Source: Adenophora triphylla var. japonica (taxonomy: Eukaryota; Streptophyta; Magnoliopsida; Asterales; Campanulaceae). Taken from it: a stretch of DNA of 64,000 nucleotides. The translations under genes were made by a program, and so were the position numbers. The stretch is taken from the NCBI GenBank assembly GCA_022495995.1, contig JAFEMH010000162.1, forward strand, positions 620,001 to 684,000, given 5' to 3'. Positions 10,544 through 21,796 of the stretch are shown here, piece by piece (the stretch's first letter is position 1; each line of letters begins with the position of its first letter). The notes beneath the pieces are model-generated. The model had not been told where the DNA came from. It was given only the letters and a program-made list of their open reading frames with translations, and ran no database searches.

Positions 10544-11790
10544 GTATTTCGATTCCCCCTCTTAAGTGTGTGTTGTGGTTTATCTGTTTTCTGTTATGAA
10601 TGGATCTATTTATATGTGGTGAAATGATTGTAGATCTGATTTTATTTTTCGGATTGATTATCGCAGTGGCTGAAAATTTTATTTTTCAAAGAAGTTTTTG
10701 ATTAATTAACGATGGATGGATCTTAAATTATTTATTTTGTTGACTGTCTCGGTGATTTCCATGATTTTTCTCTAAAATCCCATCGTCAGAATTGCATCAA
10801 TTTCTTTAATTTTTGGTATGTTTTACAATCCTAATTTTTGTGCATTATACTTTGTTTGGTTAGTTGGTATGATTAATTATCTGGGTTTTGAAAAATTTGG
10901 TCACTTGAAGTCATCTTGTGGGTGTTTGGCATGTACCCATATTGAGATTTCTGTCCAAGATTAAAAATTTGGGTTTTTATTCTTTGTTCTTTTGCAAAAT
11001 TATGCTGTACGTATTGGTTATTCTGATTTTCCAGTGTGTGTAGTGTGTGTGTGGGGGGGTAGGCAGTTACTTATCAATATTGGGGGCTTTCTATTGATCT
11101 TATCATTAGTTTTGTTCTATTTCTATGGAATTGTTCCTTACTTGGGAAATTTCATTTATTGGACAGTTCTTATGCTGATGAATCTTGATAATCTAATTGG
11201 CTTAATGATGCATTATAATCAACTTCGGTTGGTACATTCTTCAAAACTAACTATGTTGGATTTTAACGAGTTTATGTTATATGAAGCCATTTTAGTTTTG
11301 GCAGTGTTTTTTTTCTTAAAAAATTGTAAAGTGATACAAGCTATTTGGTTGAGTAGTTGGAACTGGATTAGCTCTGTTTGATTCTAAGATTCCGAGATGA
11401 TGTGATTTATCTCGCATATGTGTATGTAACCCTCTAAGGATGAACTGGGCAACCGTAAGCCGACATTTAAAGGCCGAGACCGTAAAGATCGACCTTATAA
11501 AATACTGATACCTAATGCTCCAAGTGAAAGTTATTTGGTTTTTACTTAATGTTATGTACCAACTATGTTACTCCCTCCGTCCCTAAATGAATGTCTAAGT
11601 TTCACATTGATAGACATTTGCAAAAAGGTTAAACTTGAGATTTTCTAGTAACATAAGTACATAAAGAAGACTCTTAATGATCTCACCATATTGCATCTTG
11701 AATCGAAGTGTGAATTAGACTCTTAATGATCTCACCAAAAATAACAATCACACGGAACTAATTAGGCTCATCAAATTAACTTACTTCCAG
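10544..11790 (+). other. Leader intron of the CACTA gene, with a Stowaway-like MITE end
   Basis: Begins GTATTTCG and ends TTACTTCCAG at 11790. It is T-rich, like plant introns. At 11571 it contains CTCCCTCCGTCCC, the signature terminus of Stowaway-type MITEs, followed by about 200 bp; I do not find the opposite terminus intact. Open frames within it look random. Confidence 0.5.
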
Positions 11791-12106
11791 TCGGACATTA
11801 AGAGACATAGAGGCCAAGAGAAACCCTGATGAAATCACTGGCGACATTGCAGCAGATTATGAGAGACGGGAGCTTCGGAGAGATGCTTTGAGAAATGATC
11901 CCGAAGTGATAGCTCGCAGGGAGGCCTTGAGGCAGGAAAGAGCAAGTGCGAGAGCTACCAGGCGGATTGATCCACCGTCTCACACGATACCTGAGCCAGG
12001 ACTAGGTCAGACTGACTTTTTCAACATACCTAGACCAAAGACCTCCCGGGGACCGAGGCGGAGGAAGAGTAGAGATTCGAGTTCGGGAGCGGGAACGAGT
12101 TCCTAG
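11791..12106 (+). CDS. Small Arg-rich ORF upstream of TNP2, copy A
   Basis: After the acceptor TTCCAG an open frame of about 104 codons runs to TAG near 12106. There is no clear ATG at its start, so it may be an internal or final exon. It is rich in Arg, Glu and Ala (for example REALRQERASARATRR), with a predicted helical middle and a Ser-rich basic end (RRRKSRDSSSGAGTSS). I do not recognise the family. The frame is largely conserved in copy B (38600-38911), which suggests it was once translated. It could be an N-terminal TNP exon, an alternative product, or a captured host exon. Confidence 0.5.
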
Positions 12107-12344
12107 ACACTTTAAGAAGACCTGTTAATATATTGTTAAATATGAGTTAGAAGCTTTATATTTATTTTAAGAAGATCTGTGTTGCTTTTAAGTTTGTAAT
12201 TCAAATTTAGGGAATGATAATACGTTAATTACTTCTAAACTGTTAATATATTATGAAATCCAATAATTATTAACATCCCAATTTTGTTTCATCCGTCGAT
12301 TAAATTGAGTGTACGTATAATATATGGATTGCAATGCAGGAGTG

Positions 12345-15300
12345 ATGTCTGTTAACGATGATCGTAGTTGGATGTACAAGCAGAAGTTGTCGAATCATGG
12401 CGGTATCAATCCTGAGTTTTATAGAGGGTTGAAGGGGTTTATTGAATTTGCTCAATCAAATAAAACCAGTCACATGGATAAAGATGGTAAGATTAGGTGT
12501 CCATGCGCCATCTGTTGTAATGTCAAGTATCTAAGCTTGATCGAGACTCAGAAACATCTTTTGCGTAACGGGTTTGAAGTTGGGTACAAACGGTGAACCC
12601 GTCATGGTGAGCTGAGGTTGCGCACAAATGTTGCGAATAATCCCCTCGGGAATATTCATGTACCTCCCGAACCCGAACCTATTATTCAGGACAATGAAGA
12701 ACCACCTTTGAATATGGAAGATATGGTTAGGGATGCAGCCGATCCTTCCTTCGATTGGTCAGAGAACCAACAGCAAGAACCAACCCCTGCAGCCAAGAAA
12801 TTTATTGATGCTATGGACTCTACAAAAGAGAAGGTCTATCCAGGTTGCGAGATCAGTGTGTTGGAGGCTGTGGCTGAGCTCCTTAACATAAAGGCTGATT
12901 GCAATATTAGCCGATGCAGCTATAATCGTATCATGAAAGCAATTAAGCGGATGTTGCCGAAAGAGAATAAGATGGTTACAAACTTTTATGAGACAAAGAA
13001 GTTGGCTGGGCAGATTGGGCTATGTTATGAAAAGATTGATGCGTGTAAGAATGATTGCATGCTATTCTACAAGGAAGATTCACAGAAGACAGAGTGTTCA
13101 ATCTGCAGACAAAGTAGATATAAGCCAAATCGGAGGGGGAGTTCAAAACACAAGAAAACAGACCACATAAGCAGTTGCGTTACATTCTGTTGATTCCAAG
13201 ACTGCAACGCCTCTACGCGTCTAAATCTACTGCAGAGGCAATGCGTTGGCATAAGGAAAGTTTGCGTGAAGAGGGTGTGTTGATTCATCCCAGTGATGGG
13301 GAGGCATGGAAACACTTTGATGAGACTTATCCTGACTTTGCGTCTGAAGCAAGAAATATACGGTTATGCATCTGCTCTGATGGTTTCAATCCGTTTGGTC
13401 ATGGGGCAAAATCTTACTCTTGTTGGCCGGTTATAGCCATTGTCTACAATCTTCCACCCTGGTTGTGTATGAGTGATCCCTACATGTTCTTGTCGTTATT
13501 CATCCCCGGCCCAAACAGCCCCGGGAGGAACATTGACGTCTATCTCTGACCTTTGATGGACGAATTGAAGCAGCTTTGGGAGGATGGGGTCGAAATGTGG
13601 GATGCTTTCAAGTGAGAGAATTTCAGCATGAAGGCTGCGTTGATGTGGACAGTTAATGACTTCCCTGCATATGGGATGTTATCGGGTTGGAGCACCCACA
13701 GGAAGTTGGCCTGTCCGTATTGTATGAGTGACACAAAGTCTTTCACGCTCACGCACTCTGGAAAACCATGTTGGTTCGATTGCCATAGACAATTTCTTCC
13801 GGAGGACCACCCATTCAGGACCCAGAAGAATGCGTTTAAAAAGAACAAGATTGACCACGATGAGGCCCCGATTCGTTTAAGTGGTGACACGGTCTATGAG
13901 AAGGTATCTACATTGCCTGATCCTCGGTGGGGAAAAAAGTTTTCGAAGACCAAAATACAAGGGTTTGGGACTACCCATAACTGGATCAAGAGGAGTATAT
14001 TTTGGGAGCTGCCATACTGGAAAACAAATCTCATTCGACATAACCTTGACGTGATGCACATTGAGAAGAATGTATTCGATAATGTTTTTAACACGTTGAT
14101 GGATTTCAAGAGAACAACTAAAGACAACGAAAAAGCTCGAAAGGACCTTAAGGAAATCTGTAAGCGGCCGGCCTTAGACTTGGTATACGTCAATGGTAAA
14201 CCAGTTAGACCGATGGCTCAATACGTGCTTACAAAGGAAAATAAGCACCTCCTCCTGAAATGGCTCAATGATTTAAGGCTTCCAGATGGTTACGCGTCTA
14301 ACATTGGTAACTGTATCAATGTAGAGGAGGGGAAAGTGCAGGGTTTGAAGAGTCACGATTGCCACGTTTTGCTGGATAGGCTACTTCCGATTGCTCTCGG
14401 GGTCTCTTGCCCGACAATATCCGTGGCGTTAACTGAGTTAAGTGAGTTTTTCCGAGCGTTAACATCGACCACACCGCGTGTTGATCACATGAAAAAGCTT
14501 GAGGAGAGCATCGTAGTGACTTTGTGCAAAACTTGAGAAGATATTTCCTCCTTCATTTTTTTGATTCTATGGAGCATTTACCGGTCCACTTGGCATACGA
14601 AGCTAGAGTCGGTGGTCCAGTTCAATACGAGATGGATGTATCCATTTGAGAGGTAATTGAATTTATTCTATTTCTAAATAATTTGAGCGTTAACAATATA
14701 CCTTCTTTAACATTATTTATGTTTTAATCTACGAATGACTTTTAGGTATCTAGGCCAATTGAAAAGGAAGATGAGCAATAGGGCCATGGTCGAGGCCTCA
14801 ATTTCGTGAAATTTGTTATCATAGATGAGATTGTTGCCTTTGTCGGAACATATTTTCCTCCCGATGTTGATACGAGATTGACTAGGGTTGGCCGCAATTA
14901 CGATGGTGGTTTTCCGTCTAAGGGAAACATCTCTCGTATTTTCATCCCCCGGTCGGTTCCTCGGCAAACGGGTTGGTACGCGTACGTTAACCGCTAAAGA
15001 GTTTGCCGCGGTCGAAACGTATGTTCTTCTTAAGCTGCCGACGAGGTTGGGAATATATCAAGTAAGTCATTGATGTTATGTTTACGCCTCGTCGATTATA
15101 TTATGCATGTTTAATTACCTGCATATGAAATGCCTTGTTTAACCCTATTGCAGAATGTTTGAAGATTTAGCTCAGGATTTATCTCCAAAACTCATCGCAA
15201 CTAGGACAGAAAGAGAATTTCCAAACTGGCTAAGGAAATATGTAAATATTTCGTTTCATTCAAATTTATTCTATACACTTCTTTAAACATTCAATCTTAA

Positions 15301-16149
15301 AATTGTATTAAATTGGTTACAATATTGTCTTATAGATAGCTGAACATCCGGGTGATGCCAAAGCTGCGAGGTTAAGACATTTAGCATCATCTCCGTACTT
15401 GAACGTTCATTTATACAACGGTTATTTCGTGAATGGCTATGTGTTTCATACCAAAGCTTACGGGGGCTCTAAATTAACGTGGAATAGCGGTGTGAAGCTT
15501 AAAGAAAACCTTGATTATTATGGCGTCTTGAAAGAAGTAGTCGAGGTGGAGTATTTGGGTAGAAACAGTGTTGTCTTGTTCAATTGTGATTGGCGGGATC
15601 TTTGTGCGAGGTGTTAAGAAGCACGCCATATTTGACCTCGTCGATGTAAAGGACTCGTCCAGACATAATGGCGACGACGTCTTCATCTTAGCATCTCAAG
15701 CACAACAGGTATACATGACTCCCTACCCTCGTCCGCGACCCGACGGATGGTGGGGCATGCGGATGACCAAGGCTAGGAGCATGATTGACAACCTACCCTC
15801 GTCGACAACTACGTAGTCGTCATTAGAAACACCCTATCAAGAGGATGAAATGCCGCTGCCACCTAACGTTTCATCGCCTAATCATCCATTAGATGATGTC
15901 ACTCATATTCCTCCAAATGTTGATGAACCCGAGGCGGATATCTTACCAGTGAATTTGCCAACTCCTCCGCCTCGTTCAGGTCATCTCGCGCACATTGATA
16001 TTGATGAATCGAGAGGAAGAGGAAGAGGAAGAGGAAGAGGAAGAGAAAGAGGAACCGTAGTTTGATTCATCGTAGTCCGAAGACGAAGATGAAGAACTCG
16101 AGTTTTGTAGTAATTCGTAGTCCAAGATGATGATGGGGACGAAGATTAA
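12345..16149 (+). pseudogene. TNP2-type CACTA transposase (Transposase_21), copy A, degenerate
   Basis: ATG at 12345 starts MSVNDDRSWMYKQKL. Domains in order: transposase-associated N-terminal domain with conserved CPCAICCN (12345-12620); the TNP2/Transposase_21 catalytic region (about 12900-14200; PYCMSDTKSF, DVMHIEKNVFDNV); DUF4218-like region (14200-15060; FPPDVDTRLTRVGRNYDGGF); DUF4216-like region (about 15340-15700; NVHLYNGYFVNGYVFH); an acidic tail. Introns interrupt the last third (near 14650-14745, 15060-15155, 15240-15335). Damage: TGA at about 12594-12596 where copy B has Trp, a frameshift near 13165, TGA at 13547-13549, TGA near 13614, a frameshift near 14530, TAG near 15814, and a frameshift turning the Glu-rich tail into an RGRG run. 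It would cut and join the element ends; this copy cannot. Confidence 0.85.
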
Positions 16150-16460
16150 TAATAGTTTAAAGTTTAAAATTGTATTGTGAATGCTTTAGATTATTAGAAC
16201 TTTAAAGTTTTATATGTATTGTGAATGCTTTAGATTATTAGAACTTTAAAGTTTTATATGTATTGTGAATGCTTTAGATTATTTTTAATATCCGTCGTTT
16301 TATATATATTGTGAATGCTTTAGAATATTAAAACTTTAAATTTTATATGTATTGTGAATACTTTATATTATTAATAGTTTAAAGTTTTATATGTATTGTG
16401 AATGCTTTAGATTATTAGAACTTTAAAGTTTTAGATGTATTGTGAATATATTGTTTCCTA
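16150..16460 (+). repeat. 45-bp tandem repeat between the two CACTA genes, copy A
   Basis: Six to seven imperfect copies of a 45-bp unit containing ATGTATTGTGAATGCTTT and AACTTTAAAGTTTTA. It begins right after the TNP2 stop. It is present in reverse in copy B (about 34250-34562). Likely the 3' UTR/intergenic spacer. Confidence 0.8.
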
Positions 16461-16503
16461 TTGTTAAAGTTGTATATTTAAATATTTTTACTGTAATACA
16501 GAT

Positions 16504-18311
16504 ATGAGTTCTAGTAGAAAGGGTAAGGGTAAGAAGACTAAGCCCATCTACACATTGATTACTGGGACGCAACCGTCCCGATCCGGTACCGATGATGTCG
16601 ACCCTTCACGCAGTAGTACTAGCTCCACCTGCGGGCCGGTACTCGGACTACTTGTCGATTACGAGGAGGATATTTGTTCGGATATCATCACATTATGACC
16701 AGTAAGTAACTCTTCATTAATTTGGTATAAGTTGGTTCCTTTTTGTTTTATATATAATTCATTATTTAAGTTAAAATGTTATTGTATAAATATACTTGGC
16801 AGGTTTGTAGGTGGATACCCAACCACGGGGACTAAGATCGGGCACATACGGCGGTCTCGGAAAATGACCGAGTTTTGGCCCAACTGGAAAAAATTGCCAC
16901 CGAGGCAGAAGGAGGATGCGTGGGAGGAGTTTAAGGTAATGTGTTAATGGTTTTTATTTAAAACTTACATGTTAGTTTGTTATTAAAATGTTATAATTAA
17001 TAATGATTATACTCTTTTAGTTTTGTAATGTTATCATTATATGTTGTAGGCTAAATATTATTGGGCGTCAGACATCAACGAGGCGACGGCTAGATATGTT
17101 TTCGATCAGCAGGCTCACAAGCTATTTACGAATTTTATTTGTAACATATTTATCTATCCTTAATTAGTTTAATTCACAATGATTATACTCTTTTAATTTT
17201 ATAATGTCATCATTATATGTTTACGAGATATTCATATTTTTTATAGGTACCAAGAAGAGAAATCATTATACTAATCGGTTCGCGGCGGGACAACAGCCCT
17301 CGACACCTACTTGGATGACCGAGGAGGTGTTTCGTCAATTTTGCGAATATTGGGGGTCGGATGCGGCGAAGGCTATATCCGAACAGGCTAAGGCCAATAG
17401 AGCAGGCTCCTCGGGGTCGGCGGCGATGCATACCATGGGGACGATCCCGGTCGCCGAGCATCACGACCGCATGGTATGTATGTTAATTTAAATGTAGTAG
17501 TGTATGGATGCTTTTAAATAGGTTTATGTACGTATGTTAGCTGGGAGCCATGTTGATGCTATGAAATCTATAGTTTTAGTGTAAATGTAGTGTATGCATG
17601 CTTTTAAATCAGTTTAAATGTTGCATTTATACAATTTCAAAGTAATAATCTCGCTTATTTTATTTATAGGAAAGGTATTATGGTCCGAATATCAGTTTTG
17701 TGGATGTTTACGCTAGCACCCATCTTCGGAATTCTACAGCGCCCGATCAACCTCCGCAATGGGTTGACGATCGATCTGCTAATGCCTTTGTAAGTAAACT
17801 ATCATTAAATGACTTGATTTTGAATATGTAAATTTATTTATGTACCTTACATTGTGTATATGATTATAATTGTTTGTTTTATTTTGACAAAGCCGCATAT
17901 CAAGCCGCCGTTGTTCCCGAAGGAACGCCTCCCGGCGAGCCCATCCCCTTCGTGCCTGATGTTTGGCACTCGGTCACCTCTGAGGGACATCCAAAGAGAG
18001 GAGCCCGAGTGTTAGGGATGGGGGATTACGGGCGGCAATGCCCGTCGACGTCGACCAGCCGTCGGCGAAATGATGCCCCGCCCACGTATGATCCGAGGGT
18101 TGACACTCTGGAGGCTGCGTTGGAGGAGGAGAAATGCGAGCGGGCAAAGCTTGCGGAGGCTTTGGCGGTTCGGACGCAGATGCAGGAGGAGAATGATCGA
18201 CGTCATGCAGAGATTCAAAGACAACATGCAGAGACTCAAAGACAATTGGCGCTGTTGATGGCTCATCTCGGCCAGGACTTCCAGGGTAATTTCCAGCCTC
18301 CCCCGAGTTGA
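16504..18311 (+). CDS. TNPA/Transposase_24-like protein gene, copy A
   Basis: Multi-exon gene. Exon 1 starts ATG 16504 (MSSSRKGKGKKTKP) and ends near 16690. Later exons start after AG at 16802 (GGYPTTGTKIGHIRRSRKM), about 17050 (YYWASDINEATARYVFDQQA), 17247, 17670 and 17892, with GT donors at 16936 (GAGTTTAAG/GTAATG) and about 17790 (GCCTTT/GTAAGT). It ends TGA 18311. The core (WPNWKKLPPRQKEDAWEEF) and a final Gln/Glu-rich coiled coil (AEIQRQHAETQRQLALLMAH) match the Ptta/En/Spm Transposase_24 family, whose known member TNPA binds subterminal repeats. The start of exon 1 looks frameshifted near 16640 compared with copy B, so function is doubtful. It follows TNP2 on the same strand. Confidence 0.75.
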
Positions 18312-18385
18312 TTGGGGACTTTTTTTTAGACATTTTTGTATTAATTTATACTTGTTTGTAAACATTTGAGACATTTGATACCCGC

Positions 18386-18424
18386 GGGAGCCCCTCCCCC
18401 CCCCCCTCTCCCCCCTCTCCCCCT
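18386..18424 (-). repeat. C-rich tract, G-quadruplex candidate on the minus strand, copy A
   Basis: Runs of 5 to 14 C separated by CTCT or T; the opposite strand has at least four G-runs of five or more. It lies about 75 bp after the TNPA-like stop codon. The matching tract in copy B is longer. Confidence 0.7.
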
Positions 18425-18591
18425 CACGAATTGGTACGGTGGTACGGTGATATTTAGTTTTTATTTGGTACGCTGATATTTGATTTTTAGTTTTTATAGT
18501 TTTAGTTTTATAAATTGAAATGTTATATCAGGTACAAAAAATTTTGGTTTATTGATATTTTAAATTATTTTTTTTTAATTTATTTCAGAAT

Positions 18592-19271
18592 CAGCGACGG
18601 AAAATTCCGTCGCTGAAATTAATTTATTTCAATAAATTTTTTTACAGCGAATTTAATTTTTGATTATAGCGGAGAAAATTTCGTCGCTGAAATAAAAATT
18701 AATTAAAATAAATTAATTTCAGCGGCGGAATTTTTCGTCGCTGAAATTAATTTATTTTAATTAATTTTTATTTCAGCGACGAAATTTCCGCCGCTATAAT
18801 CATTTAATTTTTATTTAATTTTTGATTTCAGCGGCGGAAATTTCCGTCGCTGTAATAAAATTTAAATTAAAATTAAATAATTTCAGCGACGGTAATTTCC
18901 GCCGCTGAAATTAATTTATTTTAATTTAATTTTTATTACAGTGATGGAAATTTTCGCCGCTGAAATTAATTTAATTAAATTAATTTTTATTACAGCGACG
19001 AAAATTTCCGCCGCTGAAATGAAAATTTAATTAAATTAAATTAATTTAGCAGCGGAAATTTCCGTCGCTGAAACCATTAATTCACCGGCGGAATTAAATT
19101 CCGTCGGTAAAATAAAAAAATACCGGCGGAAATTGACCCGTCGGAGCACTGCGACGGGCTGGTAGGGGCGGACCACCTACGAAATTTTTCCGCCGGTGAT
19201 TATTTTTAGCGACGGAAATTTAATTTTAGCGGCGGAAATTTCCGTCGCTAAATGACCTTTTTCTGGTAGTG
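18592..19271. repeat. Right subterminal and terminal repeats, copy A
   Basis: Over ten palindromic pairs of the form CAGCGACGGAAATTTCCGTC with A/T-rich spacers of about 35 bp give a regular 60-65 bp spacing, followed by the terminal repeat TTTCTGGTAGTG. GCGGCGG and GCGACGG variants alternate within pairs. Confidence 0.88.
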
Positions 19272-19279
19272 TTATTCAC

Positions 19280-19518
19280 TCCTGACTGCATATTCTTATC
19301 CGTCTCAAATGATTAATGAATATATTAATGATTAATATATTCATTAATCATTTGAGACGGATAAGAATGTGCAGTCAATATTAATCATTGGTGTTCAAAG
19401 TGCGAGTGAGACGGATAAGATATGACATATAATGTTTTATTGATCATATTGTTATATAATGATTAATGATTAATATATTCATTAATCATTTGAGACGGAT
19501 AAGAATGTGCAGTCAGGA
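19280..19518. mobile_element. MITE with long terminal inverted repeats
   Basis: Both ends carry TCCTGACTGCAYATTCTTA followed by TCCGTCTCAAATGATTAATG in inverted orientation. A third copy of the right terminus occurs at about 19330-19378, so the left 99 bp alone form a near-perfect hairpin. The element is about 239 bp, with no coding capacity. I see no convincing target duplication. It lies 8 bp from the right end of copy A. Confidence 0.65.
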
Positions 19519-19625
19519 TATACCACTACTACTACCACTACTAATACTACCACTACTAATACTATCACCACTATTACCACTACCACAACTACCACCACCA
19601 CCACTCCACCACTACTATCACTACC
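19519..19625. repeat. CAC/CTA trinucleotide microsatellite, right half
   Basis: An imperfect ACT/ACC triplet run similar to 5758-5923, and probably its continuation before copy A and the MITE inserted. Confidence 0.75.
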
Positions 19626-19860
19626 ATGGCCAAACTGTGTGATTTAGTGAGAACTTTTTCAAAGCTGGGAATCAAGCATTGTTCATTCCAGATCCACTAT
19701 AATTACAAGAACCTATTTGAAGAACACACAACAAAATTCAAGATTTTAAACCAACAAGTTCAAGTTATAGCACAAAATTAACAAAATAGAGAGGGGTAGA
19801 GAGAGAGGGTTTACATTTATAATGAGCTGGAGTGGAAAATCTCAAGTCTTTTGCACAAGC

Positions 19861-20316
19861 ATTTATAAACAAGATGAGAGTCGTTCTCATCCACAAATAT
19901 CAAAACCCTATCTCATCTTAGACCAAGAAAGACAGAGCAAACAAGTTCTCGACTGTTTGAGCAAAGGATTTTCTGTTTAATAAGAATTTTTTCCAGTTTC
20001 ACTGTCCTCCTCTCTAAGGATCTCAAACATAACAACCATGTTTGTGGCAGGTCTGTTTACTCTTCACTGTGTTATACGGTCACAAGTAAAAACAAGGTAA
20101 CGGTATAACACCGGTGAAGAGAAAACAGACATCGTCACAAACATGGCCGTGATGTTTGAGATCCTTAGAGAGAAGAGGACAAGAAACCTGAAAAACTCTT
20201 ATTAAATTTAAAATTCTTTGCTCAAACAGTGGAGAACTTATTTTCTCTATCTTTCTTGATCAAAGATGGACGGATTTTGATAGATGTGGGTGAGAAAGGC
20301 TCTCATCTTATTTATA
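19861..20316. repeat. Long near-palindromic foldback (hairpin) in the outer CACTA
   Basis: The left arm 19861-20075 pairs with the right arm 20105-20316 at roughly 80-85 percent by my alignment, around a 29-base loop. The best-paired stretch contains TCTAAGGATCTCAAACAT and its partner. Mismatches are spread along the arms like those of young plant MIRNA or siRNA-producing hairpins. No ORF and no obvious terminal repeat or target duplication is visible. It could be an inverted-duplication siRNA locus, a foldback MITE, or a captured inverted gene fragment. Confidence 0.75.
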
Positions 20317-21460
20317 TTTTAAGATGTTAACCACCAACGACTATACCCTATAAGCAGTGCCACTAAGAGTTTTCTTCCTAATTTTAGACAATGATTAGGA
20401 GTCTAATTCCTTAACAATACTTCCATCCAAGTCTTCCTAATTTTAGACATTCACCCCCTCCCTCCCCCTTTGACTTTACACAAGCCATCTAATACAAATT
20501 AAGAGTAAAGAGTTGACTGCTTGATCAAAAAGTGTGATCCGACCTAAGGTGCATCTAGGGTGCCAGGATTGATATCAGGCGCTCAAACGTAGGCGACATA
20601 CATCACCGTCCTCAATGCCGTCAATCGCCCCAAAATGGGATCTAGAACTAGTGAGGCAGTGTGCGGCTGAATATGTTACATTATTGAGACATACACCCCC
20701 TCCCCTTTTGACTTTCACACATAACTCAATGAACATCTTGCACATATCCGAGTCTTTCCAATTAGCAGTCATTCCTACATATACTTGGGAAATTCAGATT
20801 TGATGCAGTCTGATGTAGCTAAGGGGTGTGAGCAAGAAGTTTCAATGGTAGCAATGAATCAGGTACACTTATGACTACAAAAGTTCATAGTAGTTTTGGA
20901 AGCAAAGAATGGCAAGCAACTTAACATGGAGTACTTACATGTCCAACAAACTGATTAAGAAGATGTGCAACATCAATTAGTTGAAACATAAGTCAACCAC
21001 CAAAACTTCAATTTAAACATAGACACACAAAGCAGCTCAAAACTTCAATTTAAACAGAAACTATGAGACCTGTCATGTACTTAATTTTTCAATTACACGA
21101 TTAAAAAAACAAAACACCATCAAAAAAGATAAATCTTTTCAAAATCAAAGTCTTTCCAAAAATAATCACAGATCTAAATTAAAACATAAGTCAACCACCA
21201 AATTAATCAGATATAGAACTAATCCACGCATAAAGCAGCAATTCAACAATCAAATTAACCAGATCCAAAACAAAACAGTAAACTGAAATCAAAACACTCA
21301 CCTTAAAGTAAGTAGTTAGATCGGTCAAATAAAACGGTAGATCCAAAGAATGAAAAGCAAAACCTCAAACTTTACACCCAAAACTATCTCCAACAACCTA
21401 ATTCTTCAACATCTGCATAAAATAATTCCATAAAACCCTAATTAGAACAAAAAAAAACTA
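20317..21460. other. Non-coding part of the outer CACTA
   Basis: AT-rich DNA, probably the leader intron of the minus-strand TNPA-like gene. I find no coding domain, RNA gene or ordered repeat. Confidence 0.5.
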
Positions 21461-21517
21461 GATCTAATTTAATATATCAAGAACTGAGAAAGTAATCGAG
21501 AGAAAGAGAGGCCGTAC

Positions 21518-21760
21518 CTGACGGATTCGTACTTGTAATTGAATTAGTTGAATCAGACGCGTAGAACGGTTGTTTGTCATTGTTGTGTGTGCCGCGAGAG
21601 AGAGAGAGAGAGAAATCGAGAGAGAGAAATCGAGTGAGAGAGAGAAAGAGAGCTTACCGGCGAGGGAGACGGCGACGGCGAACGGCAAAATGTCTGTCTC
21701 GACGGCGACGGTGTTGTTCAGAGACTAGGGCGTTTGTTTGGGAAACTGAGGAAGGCGTAA
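21518..21760 (-). promoter_or_regulatory. Promoter and 5' leader exon of the outer CACTA gene
   Basis: Read on the minus strand, a TATATATTG stretch (about 21778-21786) is followed by a CT-rich leader (long GA runs on the plus strand, 21590-21660) and a splice donor CAG/GTACGG at about 21518. This mirrors the leader exon of copies A and B, so it probably starts the transcript of the TNPA-like gene at 5609-3985. Confidence 0.5.
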
Positions 21761-21796
21761 TAAAAATGGGGAAATTTTCAATATATATAGGCCTTT

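Larger units (their letters stand above)
5924..19271 (+). mobile_element. CACTA (En/Spm) element, copy A, nested in the outer CACTA
   Basis: The ends are CACTACCAGAAA (5924) and TTTCTGGTAGTG (19271), inverted copies of each other. Inside, in order: subterminal repeats, AT-rich arm, telomere-like heptamer array, DnaJ retrocopy in CCCTAAA repeats, inverted heptamer array, AT-rich arm, leader exon, small basic ORF, TNP2 gene, tandem repeats, TNPA-like gene, C-rich tract, subterminal repeats. This is the gene order of an autonomous CACTA with a 3-4 kb passenger block. The flanking triplets differ (TAC and TTA), so a clean 3-bp duplication is not seen. It is nearly collinear with copy B, in the opposite orientation. 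Confidence 0.92.

Noticed and set aside
11571..11790. Complete Stowaway MITE in the CACTA leader intron
   Set aside because: Only one terminus is convincing; the other end is not found, so I keep it as a remnant.
15850..16065. RG-rich protein as a separate gene
   Set aside because: It is the frameshifted tail of TNP2, as shown by copy B.
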